Shown: one piece after another, positions 5,106-5,474 of the stretch
How the letters are laid out: every line of letters starts with the position of its first letter
Position numbering within the stretch: position 1 is the first letter of the stretch
Assembly (NCBI GenBank): GCA_964483775.1
Contig: CAZADA010000154.1
Location: forward strand, 1 to 5,474
Source: CAZADA01 sp964483775
Lineage (GTDB): Bacteria > Pseudomonadota > Alphaproteobacteria > Caulobacterales > Maricaulaceae
Length of the DNA: 5,474 nucleotides
Reading direction: 5' to 3'
The notes under the pieces: generated by a model
The model's input: only the letters and a program-made list of their open reading frames with translations
What the model was told of the DNA's origin: nothing
Databases searched by the model: none
Made by a program: the position numbers and the translations under genes

Positions 5106-5474
5106 CTGTGATGCCCAGTAAGTCCAACGCCAGCGTGAGCTGCTTCAAGGTTAGACTGCTGAGCGCGAGCCGCGAGGCGCGCATGGCCTCGTCCTTGGCC
5201 GCCAGAACGGGGCAGTTGCTGTAAAACTTGGAGAACGCATCGGCGAGACCATAGGCGTGCTCACACACAATGTGCGGTTGACGCCGGTCATAAGCGCTCT
5301 CCAGCGCGGCGTCGAAATGATCAAGCTCCAACACCAGCGCGCGCTCTTCATCCGAACTGATCGCGATCGGACCAGGCGAAACACCCATCCCCTCAGCCTT
5401 GCGCAACAGGGATTTGATCCGCACGGCCGCATACAACAGATAGGGCCCCGTCTTGCCTTCGAAACTCACAAATC
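5089..5474 (-). CDS. argS: Arginyl-tRNA synthetase, C-terminal part; N-terminus beyond window edge
   Basis: The last 127 codons and the TAG stop of a class I aminoacyl-tRNA synthetase that charges tRNA-Arg. The visible part begins with FVSFEGKTGPYLLYAAVRIK, a conserved stretch before the anticodon-binding helical domain. The segment AYGLADAFSKFYSNCPVLAA and the ending LDLLGITAPERM are the standard C-terminus of ArgS (DALR domain). The reading frame is open to position 5474, so the GTG at 5469 is an internal valine codon and not a start. The HIGH and KMSK catalytic motifs lie off the right edge. The gene converges on the lipoprotein gene with a 25-bp gap. Confidence 0.93.
   Translation of the reverse strand, partial: FVSFEGKTGPYLLYAAVRIKSLLRKAEGMGVSPGPIAISSDEERALVLELDHFDAALESAYDRRQPHIVCEHAYGLADAFSKFYSNCPVLAAKDEAMRASRLALSSLTLKQLTLALDLLGITAPERM

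Noticed and set aside
5467..5469. GTG as the start of a 126-residue gene at the right edge
   Set aside because: The frame continues open to the window edge and the sequence is the internal part of arginyl-tRNA synthetase, so this codon is an internal valine.

Overview
The window is part of a GC-rich bacterial chromosome, and every strong signal in it is housekeeping metabolism. The split glycine decarboxylase (separate GcvPA and GcvPB), the gene order gcvT-gcvH-gcvPA-gcvPB, and the tandem glycine riboswitch upstream point to a proteobacterium, most likely an alphaproteobacterium of the Caulobacter/Hyphomonas/Parvularcula kind. That placement is inferred from protein style and gene order; no taxonomic marker was tested.

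Positions 1-4047 (minus strand) hold four tightly packed genes of the glycine cleavage system, read from right to left: gcvT (T-protein, aminomethyltransferase), gcvH (lipoyl carrier), gcvPA and gcvPB (the two halves of the P-protein). Gaps are 13 bp and 3 bp, followed by a 4-bp ATGA overlap, so this is one operon with likely translational coupling at its end. gcvPB runs off the left edge of the window. Together the P-protein decarboxylates glycine onto the lipoyl arm of H, and T releases ammonia and passes the one-carbon unit to tetrahydrofolate. The L-protein is not in the window.

Positions 4048-4367 are non-coding. They contain the gcvT leader on the minus strand: two glycine aptamers in tandem (about 4292-4217 and 4204-4106), a possible leader-linker helix, and a short expression platform in which a CCTCC segment could mask the gcvT ribosome binding site. 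About 75 bp remain as the control region shared with the divergent gene to the right; it holds a TTGACA box and a small inverted repeat.

Positions 4368-5063 (plus strand) encode a small predicted lipoprotein made of degenerate DKNYY-type repeats, of unknown function. It converges on the last 127 codons of argS (arginyl-tRNA synthetase, minus strand, 5474-5089), which enters from the right edge. The 25-bp gap and the argS stop region hold two short inverted repeats.

I found no mobile element, CRISPR array, tRNA or rRNA, and no convincing undescribed system. The parts most worth a second look are the riboswitch architecture with its candidate expression platform, and the uncharacterised repeat lipoprotein with four cysteines in its mature part.
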